Assembly: GCA_017881265.1 (NCBI GenBank)
Contig: JADGRA010000020.1
Location: 1-64,000, forward strand
Reading direction: 5' to 3'
From: Myxococcaceae bacterium
GTDB lineage: Bacteria > Myxococcota > Myxococcia > Myxococcales > Myxococcaceae
DNA: 64,000 nucleotides
Position 1 is the first letter of the stretch, and the number at the start of each line of letters is the position of its first letter. A program made the translations under genes and the position numbers. Of the stretch, positions 57,542-64,000 are shown piece by piece. The notes beneath the pieces were generated by a model. That model had not been told where the DNA came from and did not search any database. It saw only the letters and a program-made list of their open reading frames with translations.

Positions 57542-58027
57542 CTACTTGGTACCGGCGTCGGAGGTGTCGACGATGCGGCAGTTGCGAGCAGCCCCGGCGA
57601 ATTTTCCGGCGAGCAGCTGCCCCAGGCTTTCTCCCCCGATGGAGAAGTTGAGCGACAGGTCCGTGCCGTTCTCGCCGCGGACCTTGATGCCGTCGCCCAG
57701 GACCAGCCGGCTGCCATCCACCTTGGCGTCCGGCGCCACGGTGACCTTCCCGCCGAAGGAAATGGCACTCCCCGTCACCTTGGCGCCGGATTCGATGGTG
57801 ACGGAGCCGTTGACGGCCACCGCACTCTTCACGTGCGCGCCCCGGCGCACGAAGACATTGCCGTCGATGGCCACCGCGTCATTGACGCGCTTGCCGGCCT
57901 CCACCACGACGTCCTTGCCCCGGGCCACCACGTCGCCGGCCTTGACCTCGATGATGCAGTCGTCCGAGGCGTGCGCCAGGCAGGGCGAAAGGGCGAGGAG
58001 CGTGAAAAACGGGGCAAGGCGGCGCAT
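57542..58027 (-). CDS. Exported bactofilin-like / polymer-forming protein
   Basis: 161 residues from ATG 58027, with GGAG six bases upstream; an earlier ATG at 58033 is less well placed. Signal peptide ends near LAHASDD. The body repeats short hydrophobic strands spaced by Gly (DVVARGKDVVVEAG, AVAIDGNVFVRRGAHV, AVAVNGSVTIESGAKV, AISFGGKVTVAPDAKV), the pattern of a bactofilin-type beta-helix. Bactofilins polymerise inside the cell, while this one is predicted to be exported. Function unknown. Confidence 0.72.
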   Translation of the reverse strand: MRRLAPFFTLLALSPCLAHASDDCIIEVKAGDVVARGKDVVVEAGKRVNDAVAIDGNVFVRRGAHVKSAVAVNGSVTIESGAKVTGSAISFGGKVTVAPDAKVDGSRLVLGDGIKVRGENGTDLSLNFSIGGESLGQLLAGKFAGAARNCRIVDTSDAGTK

Positions 58028-58175
58028 GGGCATCTCCGGCTTCAGTCCTGTTCCTTACGCTTGGCCCACCATGGCGATTGCCACCCCGGAGGTGGGCTGA
58101 GTTCGCGCCCAGGCTTCGTCTCGAACCGCTTTGGGAGCAGTCTCGGGGCCGCGTCCACTTCGCGGGGTAGCTCGG

Positions 58176-58667
58176 ATGGAATCCAGACGACGGACCAGCT
58201 TCAAGAAGCTCACCCACGCCCATGTTTCTGTGCGGCGTCTCGGGCTTGGCGACGCAGCCGTCCTCAGGATGCTGTGCCAGGAGGAAGCGGACTTCGACCT
58301 CGAGGACCGAAGCAAAGCAGCCACCCCGCTGACCGATGAGGCGAGCCGGGCGTACCTGGCCGACCCCAGCGTCCTGCACTGGGTGGCAGCGGCGGAAGGC
58401 CTGGTGGTGGGGCACATGTCCTGTTGCCTCATTCGCAAGCGCGCCGGGGACCTAGTGGAAGTCTTGCTTTATGAGATGGGCGTGCGCGGCCAGTACCGAC
58501 GACGCGGCGTCGGCCGCACCTTGCTCGGCGCTTTGAACGACTGGATGGCGGCACACCAAGTGAAGGAGGTGTGGGTGGTGGCCGACAACCCCGCGGCCGT
58601 GGCCTTCTACCAGTCGGCAGGCTTCAAGAAGGCGCCGGAGGATGCGGCCGTGTACATGTCGCGCTAA
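58176..58667 (+). CDS. GNAT-family N-acetyltransferase
   Basis: 163 residues. YEMGVRGQYRRRGVGRTLLGAL is the acetyl-CoA-binding motif, with WVVADNPAAVAFYQSAGFKK as the C-terminal GNAT motif. The front part (FDLEDRSKAATPLTDEASRAYL) has the layout of AAC(3)-I/RimI-like GNATs. The acceptor is unknown; resistance cannot be inferred. ATG 58176 chosen over an upstream in-frame ATG at 58131 because it starts close to the conserved part. Confidence 0.82.
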   Translation: MESRRRTSFKKLTHAHVSVRRLGLGDAAVLRMLCQEEADFDLEDRSKAATPLTDEASRAYLADPSVLHWVAAAEGLVVGHMSCCLIRKRAGDLVEVLLYEMGVRGQYRRRGVGRTLLGALNDWMAAHQVKEVWVVADNPAAVAFYQSAGFKKAPEDAAVYMSR

Positions 58668-58869
58668 CGGCTGCGCTGCACCACGCTTCGCCCGCCGCCG
58701 CGATGCCATTGGCCCGTGGGGCAGCTGCACCGCTGCTGTCCCACACGGACGCCCGGGTGGGGACTCTCCTCCCGCAGGCTGTGGGGTCCACACCCGCCTG
58801 GAGGCCCCGGGGCCTGGTCCAGGCCGCGCGAGCGCCCAGGGTACGGTTCCTGCTGAGGAAAGCCACCCC

Positions 58870-60711
58870 ATGAGCGCGACGCCTTTCCTCCTCACCCTGG
58901 CTCTCCTCAGCCAGGTGGACGCCGGGCCACCCCTGGCGGTGGACGTCCTGTCCGGCAGACACCCCATCAGCCCGGACATTTACGGGATGAACAGCTACAG
59001 CGTCACCGCCGCGGACGCTGCCTTCCACGCCGAGGTGCGGGTGCCCGTCACGCGCATGGGGGGAGATGCCGCCACCCGCTACAACTGGAAGGTGGACGCG
59101 AGCAACGCGGGTTTCGACTGGTACTTCATGGCCGGAAGCGGGGTGGCGACACCGGTGCCCAACGCGACCGCCGATGGCGTCATTGCCCTGGCGCGTACGT
59201 CGGGCGGCCGCGCGCTGCTCACCATCCCGATGGTGCCCTACATCGACAGCGTCAGCGCCTGGGACTGCAGCTACCCGCGCAGCCTGTTTCCGGACCAGCA
59301 GTCCTTCAACCCGTACGTCCACCCCAACGGCGACGATTGCGGCAACGGCGTGCGGACGGACGGGGGGAGCCCCATCCCGCTCAGCGAAGCCGAGATTCTG
59401 CGCATCCACATTCCCAACTCCACCGCGCTGGCCACCGAGTGGGTGGCCTACCTGGTGGCGCACTACGGCAGCGCCGCCGACGGCGGGGTGCGCTTCTACA
59501 ACCTGGACAACGAGCCGAGCGGCTGGGGGAACACCCACCGCGACATCCTCCCCAACGGCCGCGCTTACGCCGGAGATGGGGGGATTACCGAGCTCGGCAT
59601 CCAGTTCGCGACGGCGGTGAAGGCGGCCGACCCGACAGCCCTCATTCTCGGACCGTTGGACTTCGGCTACCCGGTGTACAGCGACGCCGCGGGCTACCTC
59701 GACGCGATGAAGCAGGCCGAGGCGGCGACTGGCCGGCGCCTCCTCGACTACCTGGACGAGCACTACTACCCCTCGTCCAACATTGGCGCCCTGGCCAACA
59801 CCACTGACCCGGGCAGCGCGGAGCTCCAGGCCCAGCGGCTCCGTTCGACGCGCTCGCTGTGGGACCCGACGTACAAGGACGAGAGCTGGATTGGGCAGTA
59901 CAACCCGCCCATCCAGCTCATCCCGTACTTCAAGCAGCTGATTTCCGCCCACTACCCGGGCACGCGCCTCGCCATCAGCGAGTACAACTGGGGCGGCACC
60001 CAGAGCATCAATGGGGCGCTGGCCGAGGCGGACGTGCTGGGCATTTTCGGCCGCGAGGGGCTGGACCTCGCCACCCTGTGGGGGCCTCCGGCCAGTACGG
60101 ACGCGGTGGCCTACGCCTTCCGCATCTACCGCAACTACGACGGCCAGGGCAGCAGCTACGGGGACACCTGGGTGAGCTCCACCAGCGGCGGCGCCAACAA
60201 CGCCGGGCAGGACGCGCTGGCTGTGTACGGGGCCCAGCGCACCTCCGACAGCGCCCTGACGGTGGTGGTGCTGAACAAGACGCTGGGGGACCTGACGACC
60301 GCCCTCTCGCTGTCCGGCTTCACGCCGGCGGCCTCGGCCCAGGTGTGGCGCTATGGCCCCGCCAACCTCTCCCAGGTGGTGCGGGAATCCGACGTCCCCA
60401 TCAGCAGCTCCGGCCTCACCGCCACCTTCCCGGCGAGCAGCATCACGCTCCTGGTGGTGGCCTCTGCTACGGCGACCGGCCCCTCGGACGCCGGCCCGAT
60501 GGACGGTGGCATGGTGGGCACGGGCGCGCCCGGTGGGACCGACGCTGGGGGGCCCCAAGGACTGCCCGGGACGGGCAGCGGGGTGCAAGGTCTCGGCTGC
60601 ACCAGTGCCCCGGGCAGCGGCGCGGGCTGGGGCGTCCTCGGCCTGCTCCTGCTCGCGGTCAGTCGTCCTCGCTGGAAAGCCGCACGCGCACGGTGTCCGC
60701 CTCCCGGCTGA
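58870..60711 (+). CDS. Secreted GH44 glycosidase with MYXO-CTERM-like tail
   Basis: 613 residues. Short signal peptide (PFLLTLALLSQVDAG), then a family-44 glycoside hydrolase: ISPDIYGMN, RMGGDAATRYNW, YFMAGSGV, acid/base Glu215 in YNLDNEPSGW, nucleophile Glu371 in AISEYNWGG. GH44 enzymes cut beta-1,4-glucans such as cellulose and xyloglucan. The end (Cys577, LLLLAV helix, Arg cluster) after a D-A-G rich linker is like the MYXO-CTERM sorting tail, which anchors proteins to the myxobacterial surface. GAGGAAA precedes ATG 58870. Its stop lies inside the end of the convergent DUF309 gene (53-base overlap). Confidence 0.9.
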   Translation: MSATPFLLTLALLSQVDAGPPLAVDVLSGRHPISPDIYGMNSYSVTAADAAFHAEVRVPVTRMGGDAATRYNWKVDASNAGFDWYFMAGSGVATPVPNATADGVIALARTSGGRALLTIPMVPYIDSVSAWDCSYPRSLFPDQQSFNPYVHPNGDDCGNGVRTDGGSPIPLSEAEILRIHIPNSTALATEWVAYLVAHYGSAADGGVRFYNLDNEPSGWGNTHRDILPNGRAYAGDGGITELGIQFATAVKAADPTALILGPLDFGYPVYSDAAGYLDAMKQAEAATGRRLLDYLDEHYYPSSNIGALANTTDPGSAELQAQRLRSTRSLWDPTYKDESWIGQYNPPIQLIPYFKQLISAHYPGTRLAISEYNWGGTQSINGALAEADVLGIFGREGLDLATLWGPPASTDAVAYAFRIYRNYDGQGSSYGDTWVSSTSGGANNAGQDALAVYGAQRTSDSALTVVVLNKTLGDLTTALSLSGFTPAASAQVWRYGPANLSQVVRESDVPISSSGLTATFPASSITLLVVASATATGPSDAGPMDGGMVGTGAPGGTDAGGPQGLPGTGSGVQGLGCTSAPGSGAGWGVLGLLLLAVSRPRWKAARARCPPPG

Positions 60712-61228
60712 GTTGCACCGTCCAGGGGCGGCAGCACACCGGGCAGTCCTCGACGTAACTCTCCTCGGCCGCGCCGTAGGGCTCGGCCTGCACCTGCACC
60801 CGCTCGCCGCAGTAGGGGCATTGCGCCCGGTGGGAGGCGGCCGGCAACGCCTTGGACGCCCCGAAGCCCACCAGCCGCGGTGTGGCCGGTGGCGGCTCGC
60901 CGCGCGCCGCGGCCTCCTCCCAGCTGCCGAGCTGGAGCTCGAGCTCAGCTACTTCGACGCCCAGCAGCGTGCTGGGGAGGGCGCCGAGGTGCCGGCGGGC
61001 CCGTCCGAAGAGGGTGGACGCGCCGGTGGCCTTCCCGCGGTGCCACTGGTGAAAGGCGGCCGAAAGCTGCGCGAGCGCGTGGAGGAGCTCGCGCTCCGGG
61101 CCGTGGCTGGCTCGCCAGCCCGCCTCCCACGCCTCGTGGGCCGCGCGAAAATCCCCGGTGAGAAAGGACGCGAGGCCCGCCTCCACCGAAGCCTCGAGCG
61201 GGGGCAGGCCTGTCGTAGTTTCCTTCAC
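60659..61228 (-). CDS. DUF309 domain fused to a CPXCG zinc-ribbon domain
   Basis: 189 residues from GTG 61228, preceded by GGTGGA at normal spacing; a GTG at 61252 is an alternative without ribosome site. Residues 10-90 form a helical DUF309 domain (FRAAHEAWEAGW, RELLHALAQLSAAFHQW, ARRHLGAL), and residues 130-170 the Cys-rich CPXCG module (CPYCGERV...DCPVCCRPW). Both families are usually separate, so this looks like a fusion. Function unknown for both. Convergent with the GH44 gene. Confidence 0.75.
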   Translation of the reverse strand: MKETTTGLPPLEASVEAGLASFLTGDFRAAHEAWEAGWRASHGPERELLHALAQLSAAFHQWHRGKATGASTLFGRARRHLGALPSTLLGVEVAELELQLGSWEEAAARGEPPPATPRLVGFGASKALPAASHRAQCPYCGERVQVQAEPYGAAEESYVEDCPVCCRPWTVQLSREADTVRVRLSSEDD

Positions 61229-61281
61229 GTCGTGTCCACCCAAAGGGTCCACCAGAGACGGTGGGGGGCCCCGGTTGGACT

Positions 61282-62658
61282 CTAGCGAACTGGCTCTGAA
61301 GACAGGACGAGGTCTCCGCGTCCCAGGTACTCGCCCTCGCTGAAGGCTCCGTAGAATTCCTCGAGCATGGCGTCGAAGTCCGGGTAGCGGGCCTCGCGCC
61401 GGTCGTGCGTCATCTTGTCGAAGATGAGGTCGAGCTTGCTCGGGGCGTCGGTGCGCACCTCGGAGGGCAGCGGCGAGCGCCGGCCGGGAATGGCGCCGGT
61501 CAGCATCTCGTAGAGGAGAATGCCCACGCCGTAGACGTCCGCCGCGGCGCCTGCGTCCTTGGCCTTCACGATGAGCTCCGGGGCCAGGTAGCTGAGCGAG
61601 CCGGTGCCCACGTACACCTGGGGCATGCCCTTCCCGGAGTCAATCTCGATGACACGGCTCAGGCCGAAGTCCCCAATCTTCGCGTTGCCGTAGCCGTCGA
61701 AGAGGACGTTTTCCGGCTTGATGTTCTGGTGGGTGAGGCCTTGGGCGTGCGCGGCGCGCAGCGCATAGGACAGCTGCAGGAAAATGCGCACGGCGAGGGG
61801 CACCGGCAGGCCCTTGCCGCCCGTCTGCTCCAGCCGCTCGCGCAGGTTTCCGCGCAGCAGCTCCATGACGAGGTAGGGGCGGCCGACGTCCGTGTTCTGG
61901 TCGAGGATGGTGACGACGCCCGGGTGGCGCACCTGGGCCTGAGCGCACAGCTCGGCCTTGAGGCGTTTCACTACGTCCGAGCGCTGCAGGAAGGAGAAGT
62001 AGCCGAAGATGTCCTTCAGCTCCTTGACGGACACCTCGGTGCCAAGGCTGTTCTGCCGGCCCTTGTAGACGGTGCCGAGGGGGCCGGAGCCAATGGCGTC
62101 GAACTTGGTGTAGCGCAAGTCTCCGTCGCCCGGCTTGCTGGAGGGGGCGGGGCGCCCGTCGACGGCGCCGACGCCGTCCACCGCGGTGGTAGTGCGGCGG
62201 GGGGCAGCGCGCGGGAGGGGGGTATTCGAGGGCGGCGGTGCGGCGGGCGGCTGAGGCACTGCGGTCTCCACGGTGACGTGTGGTTCCAAGGCGGGGACGG
62301 CCGTCTCCACCTCGACGGGGTAGGAACTGACGAGCGGCTCGTCTGCGGGCGCGAGCTGCTCGGAAAAGAATTCCCCCACCTCGCCGCTGAAGCGGTCGAG
62401 CTCGTTGCCCTCCACCACGCGCTCCCCGGTGTCGGTGAGGCGCAGCTGGGCCTCGCGGTCCATGGCGATGTAGTGGAACTTCCGCAGGAAGAAGAAGTAG
62501 GCGTCGAACTCGAGCGAGACGGCCGGCTCGAGCGCCGTCTTCACGTCGGCGAGCTTGTTCGAGCGGCCGAGGCGGCCGTTCTCCCGAAGGTTCTTTAGGA
62601 TGAAGAGCGCCTCGCCGCTCACCGTGTCACGGGTGATGTCCGCTCTCTGGGTGTTCAT
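61282..62658 (-). CDS. Ser/Thr kinase-like protein, predicted pseudokinase
   Basis: 458 residues from ATG 62658, with GGGGGA eleven bases upstream (an upstream TTG is less likely). Residues 1-100 are a predicted helical/winged-helix region, 110-170 a Pro/Ala linker, and from about 190 a Hanks-type kinase fold: glycine loop IGSGPLGTVYKG, Lys212 in VSVKEL, DFG with Asp330, Asn317. The catalytic loop reads HQN instead of HRD (Asn312 in place of the catalytic Asp; codon AAC at 61723-61725 on the plus strand). It may bind ATP but probably does not phosphorylate. It follows the PilZ-receiver gene by 20 bases and likely shares its transcript. Confidence 0.85.
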   Translation of the reverse strand: MNTQRADITRDTVSGEALFILKNLRENGRLGRSNKLADVKTALEPAVSLEFDAYFFFLRKFHYIAMDREAQLRLTDTGERVVEGNELDRFSGEVGEFFSEQLAPADEPLVSSYPVEVETAVPALEPHVTVETAVPQPPAAPPPSNTPLPRAAPRRTTTAVDGVGAVDGRPAPSSKPGDGDLRYTKFDAIGSGPLGTVYKGRQNSLGTEVSVKELKDIFGYFSFLQRSDVVKRLKAELCAQAQVRHPGVVTILDQNTDVGRPYLVMELLRGNLRERLEQTGGKGLPVPLAVRIFLQLSYALRAAHAQGLTHQNIKPENVLFDGYGNAKIGDFGLSRVIEIDSGKGMPQVYVGTGSLSYLAPELIVKAKDAGAAADVYGVGILLYEMLTGAIPGRRSPLPSEVRTDAPSKLDLIFDKMTHDRREARYPDFDAMLEEFYGAFSEGEYLGRGDLVLSSEPVR

Positions 62659-62678
62659 GGCGTTCAATTCCCCCAATG

Positions 62679-63416
62679 CTAGCTGATCCGCAGCAACCGC
62701 TTCACCGTTTCCAGGACCTGGACAAACTTCACTGGCTTCCCGAGGTAGACATCGACGCCGAGGTCGGTGGCGCGCTCCTGTGCCTCCGTCCCACCTCCGC
62801 TAATCGCTACCACGGGAACGGCGCGCAAGCGCGGGTCAGCTTTCATTCGCTGCACCAGCTGGAAGCCGTCCAGTACAGGCATGTAGAGGTCGGTGACGAC
62901 CAGGTGGAAGGATGGGCCCTGCAGCTGCACCAGGGCCCGATGGCCGTCCTGCGCGAAGTGGACCTCCATCGGCACGCGTCCCCGCAGCTCCTCGGCGGCA
63001 AGCTTCTTCAGGACGTAACTGTACATCTCGACGACGTGGGGGTTGTCCTCCACCAGGAGCACCCGGTAGCCGGAGACGCTGGGCGTCGGCCGCGCGCCCG
63101 GGCCCTCTCCAAGCATCGCCGCCAGGCGCTCGCGTGCCACCCGGTCAGCCACGCGGATGCCAGCGCCTCCCACCGCATCGGGGCGGGGACGCCGCACCCA
63201 GACCACCTCTCCGGAGAGTGCCACCGGCTCGAGCAGCCCGGGAAAGGAGACGGCCAGGGAGATGCGCTCGCCCGCGCGGAGCGCCTCGCTGGTCTGAACG
63301 AAGAGTCCCCCCCGGGAGAGGTTCTCGGTCGCGTTGAGCGCAGCTGCTCGGTCCTGGAAGTGGACTCGCAGGACGAATGGGACCCGAGCGTCTCCGCGCT
63401 TGTCTTCCTCGTCCAT
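62679..63416 (-). CDS. PilZ domain fused to a receiver domain
   Basis: 245 residues. PilZ domain at 1-100 with both c-di-GMP contacts in place: Arg7 and Arg11 (RxxxR) and Asn32, Ser34, Gly37 (NxSxxG). A receiver follows from about 116 (RVLLVEDNPHVVEMYSYVL, phosphate acceptor in LVVTDLYMPVLDG, GKPVKF). It could thus read both c-di-GMP and a phosphate signal. No output domain, so it likely acts by contact, perhaps with the pseudokinase downstream. Divergent from nuoE. Confidence 0.88.
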   Translation of the reverse strand: MDEEDKRGDARVPFVLRVHFQDRAAALNATENLSRGGLFVQTSEALRAGERISLAVSFPGLLEPVALSGEVVWVRRPRPDAVGGAGIRVADRVARERLAAMLGEGPGARPTPSVSGYRVLLVEDNPHVVEMYSYVLKKLAAEELRGRVPMEVHFAQDGHRALVQLQGPSFHLVVTDLYMPVLDGFQLVQRMKADPRLRAVPVVAISGGGTEAQERATDLGVDVYLGKPVKFVQVLETVKRLLRIS

Positions 63417-63432
63417 GTGCAGATTCCATCCG

Positions 63433-63462
63433 TTGACAGGGACCCTCGAAAGCCCCTACGAA
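63433..63462 (+). promoter_or_regulatory. Probable promoter of the nuo operon
   Basis: TTGACA (63433-63438), a perfect -35, then 18 bases and TACGAA (63457-63462) as -10. Transcription would start near 63469, two to three bases before ATG 63472, implying a nearly leaderless message. Confidence 0.45.
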
Positions 63463-63471
63463 GCCGGCCCG

Positions 63472-63960
63472 ATGGGGTCGCCCTTCTTCTCGGCCGAGGA
63501 GCAGCGCGTCTTCGACGCTAAGCTGTCGGAGATTCTCGCGCACTACCCGGCGGACCGCAAAAGCGCGGCGATGCTGCCGGCCCTTCGGCTGCTCCAAGAG
63601 ATGAAGGGCTGGCTGTCTCCGGACGGCATGCGCCTGGTCGCCAAGGCCCTGGAGGTCCCCCCGGAGCGGGCCTACGAGGTCGCCACCTTTTACGTCATGT
63701 TTCACACCCACAAGCCGGGGAAGCATGTGGTGGATGTGTGCACCAACCTCTCCTGCTCCCTCCGGGGTGCGGAGGACCTGCTCGCCTACCTCGAGGCGAA
63801 GCTGGGCCTGCGGGCCGGGACGTCCAACGAGAAGTGGACCCTCCGGGAGACGGAGTGTCTGGCGAGCTGCGGCACGGCGCCCTGCCTCCAAGTGGACGAG
63901 GTACACCATGAGGGGCTCACCCGGGGGCGGGTAGACGCCCTCTTCGACAAGCTGTCCTAA
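63472..63960 (+). CDS. nuoE: NADH-quinone oxidoreductase subunit E (24 kDa)
   Basis: 162 residues. Thioredoxin-like 2Fe-2S subunit: Cys90 and Cys95 (CTNLSC), Cys129 and Cys133 (CLASC) bind the N1a cluster. RKSAAMLPALRLLQEMKGWL is the helical N-terminal domain. It passes electrons within the NADH module of complex I. ATG 63472 matches family length; an ATG at 63415 would overlap the divergent PilZ-receiver start. A further start codon follows at 63994, as expected for nuoF. Confidence 0.95.
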   Translation: MGSPFFSAEEQRVFDAKLSEILAHYPADRKSAAMLPALRLLQEMKGWLSPDGMRLVAKALEVPPERAYEVATFYVMFHTHKPGKHVVDVCTNLSCSLRGAEDLLAYLEAKLGLRAGTSNEKWTLRETECLASCGTAPCLQVDEVHHEGLTRGRVDALFDKLS

Positions 63961-63993
63961 AGAAGACTTCTGTACGGTAGGGAAGGAACGCTG

Positions 63994-64000
63994 ATGCTGC
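63994..64000 (+). CDS. Start of the next gene, probably nuoF (cut by the window)
   Basis: ATG 63994 is preceded by GGAAGGAA (63981-63988), a good ribosome site, 33 bases after nuoE. Only seven bases are visible, so the identity rests on the usual nuoE-nuoF order. Confidence 0.4.

Noticed and set aside
58176-58667. Aminoglycoside acetyltransferase
   Set aside because: The GNAT layout is shared by many acceptors and no residue specific for aminoglycosides could be named.
58624-60588. Long open frame on the minus strand opposite the GH44 gene (654 codons)
   Set aside because: GH44 motifs and signal peptide on the plus strand are clear; the opposite frame has no recognisable domain.
63415-63471. 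Longer nuoE starting at ATG 63415
   Set aside because: NuoE family N-termini match ATG 63472, and the longer form would run through the best promoter boxes.

Overview
This GC-rich, gene-dense window looks like a chromosomal piece of a myxobacterium (phylum Myxococcota). The evidence is: a secreted family-44 glycosidase with a MYXO-CTERM-like tail (Cys, one membrane helix, Arg cluster); lipoproteins with Asp-Ala-Gly rich starts; PEGA and MopE-like proteins; a CHAT protein beside an ECF sigma/anti-sigma pair; a Ser/Thr kinase-like protein paired with a PilZ-receiver protein; and KDO, Mla and TonB genes that imply a Gram-negative outer membrane. No tRNA, rRNA, CRISPR array, insertion sequence or phage gene was seen. 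Genes are tightly packed and many are coupled by 4-base ATGA/GTGA/TTGA overlaps. The genus cannot be fixed from sequence alone.

Layout. 0-2.6 kb: end of a CHAT protein, then an ECF sigma factor and its zinc anti-sigma factor. 2.6-8.2 kb: pheA, moaA, then two membrane zinc proteases (htpX, ftsH-like) and an OsmC-type protein. 8.2-14.4 kb: TonB-like protein, threonine degradation (kbl-tdh), and a coupled M16 peptidase pair in which only the first subunit keeps the zinc motif. 14.4-20.2 kb (minus strand): ackA, then a coupled cfa / AidB-type acyl-CoA dehydrogenase / DUF3667 membrane protein operon, and a methyltransferase. 20.3-26.3 kb: peptide deformylase with a His-rich tail, a coupled beta-helix lipoprotein plus dihaem cytochrome lipoprotein, and an M1 aminopeptidase. 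26.3-33 kb: ceramidase-like protein coupled to an SDR, purF, and a sensor kinase/NtrC-type regulator pair.

33-38.9 kb reads as accessory DNA: a 5'-truncated arylsulfatase, a YiaA/B membrane protein operon facing a LysR regulator, and a FixJ-type regulator with a kinase whose sensor is an ABC-type solute-binding domain. 39-45 kb: an unrecognised coiled-coil membrane protein, a receiver-kinase hybrid, an RluA pseudouridine synthase facing a PEGA protein with overlapping start codons, a MopE-like lipoprotein and an acetyltransferase. 45.1-48.6 kb: pyruvate carboxylase. 48.6-53.4 kb (minus): a complete Mla-type lipid transport operon (STAS-MlaE, MlaF, MlaD, PqiC-like lipoprotein) followed by a DUF2092 protein and a Pro/Val-rich exported protein. 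53.5-56.8 kb: kdsB-pyrG-kdsA, in which CTP from PyrG and KDO from KdsA are the two substrates of KdsB. 56.9-64 kb: an HTH-receiver regulator, an exported bactofilin-like protein, an acetyltransferase, the GH44 glycosidase, a DUF309-CPXCG protein, a predicted pseudokinase with a PilZ-receiver protein, and nuoE at the start of a probable complex I operon.

The best candidates for poorly described biology are the beta-helix/dihaem pair (21141-23692), the pseudokinase/PilZ-receiver pair (61282-63416), the DUF2092/Pro-Val pair beside the Mla operon, the ceramidase-like/SDR pair, and the cfa-AidB-DUF3667 operon.
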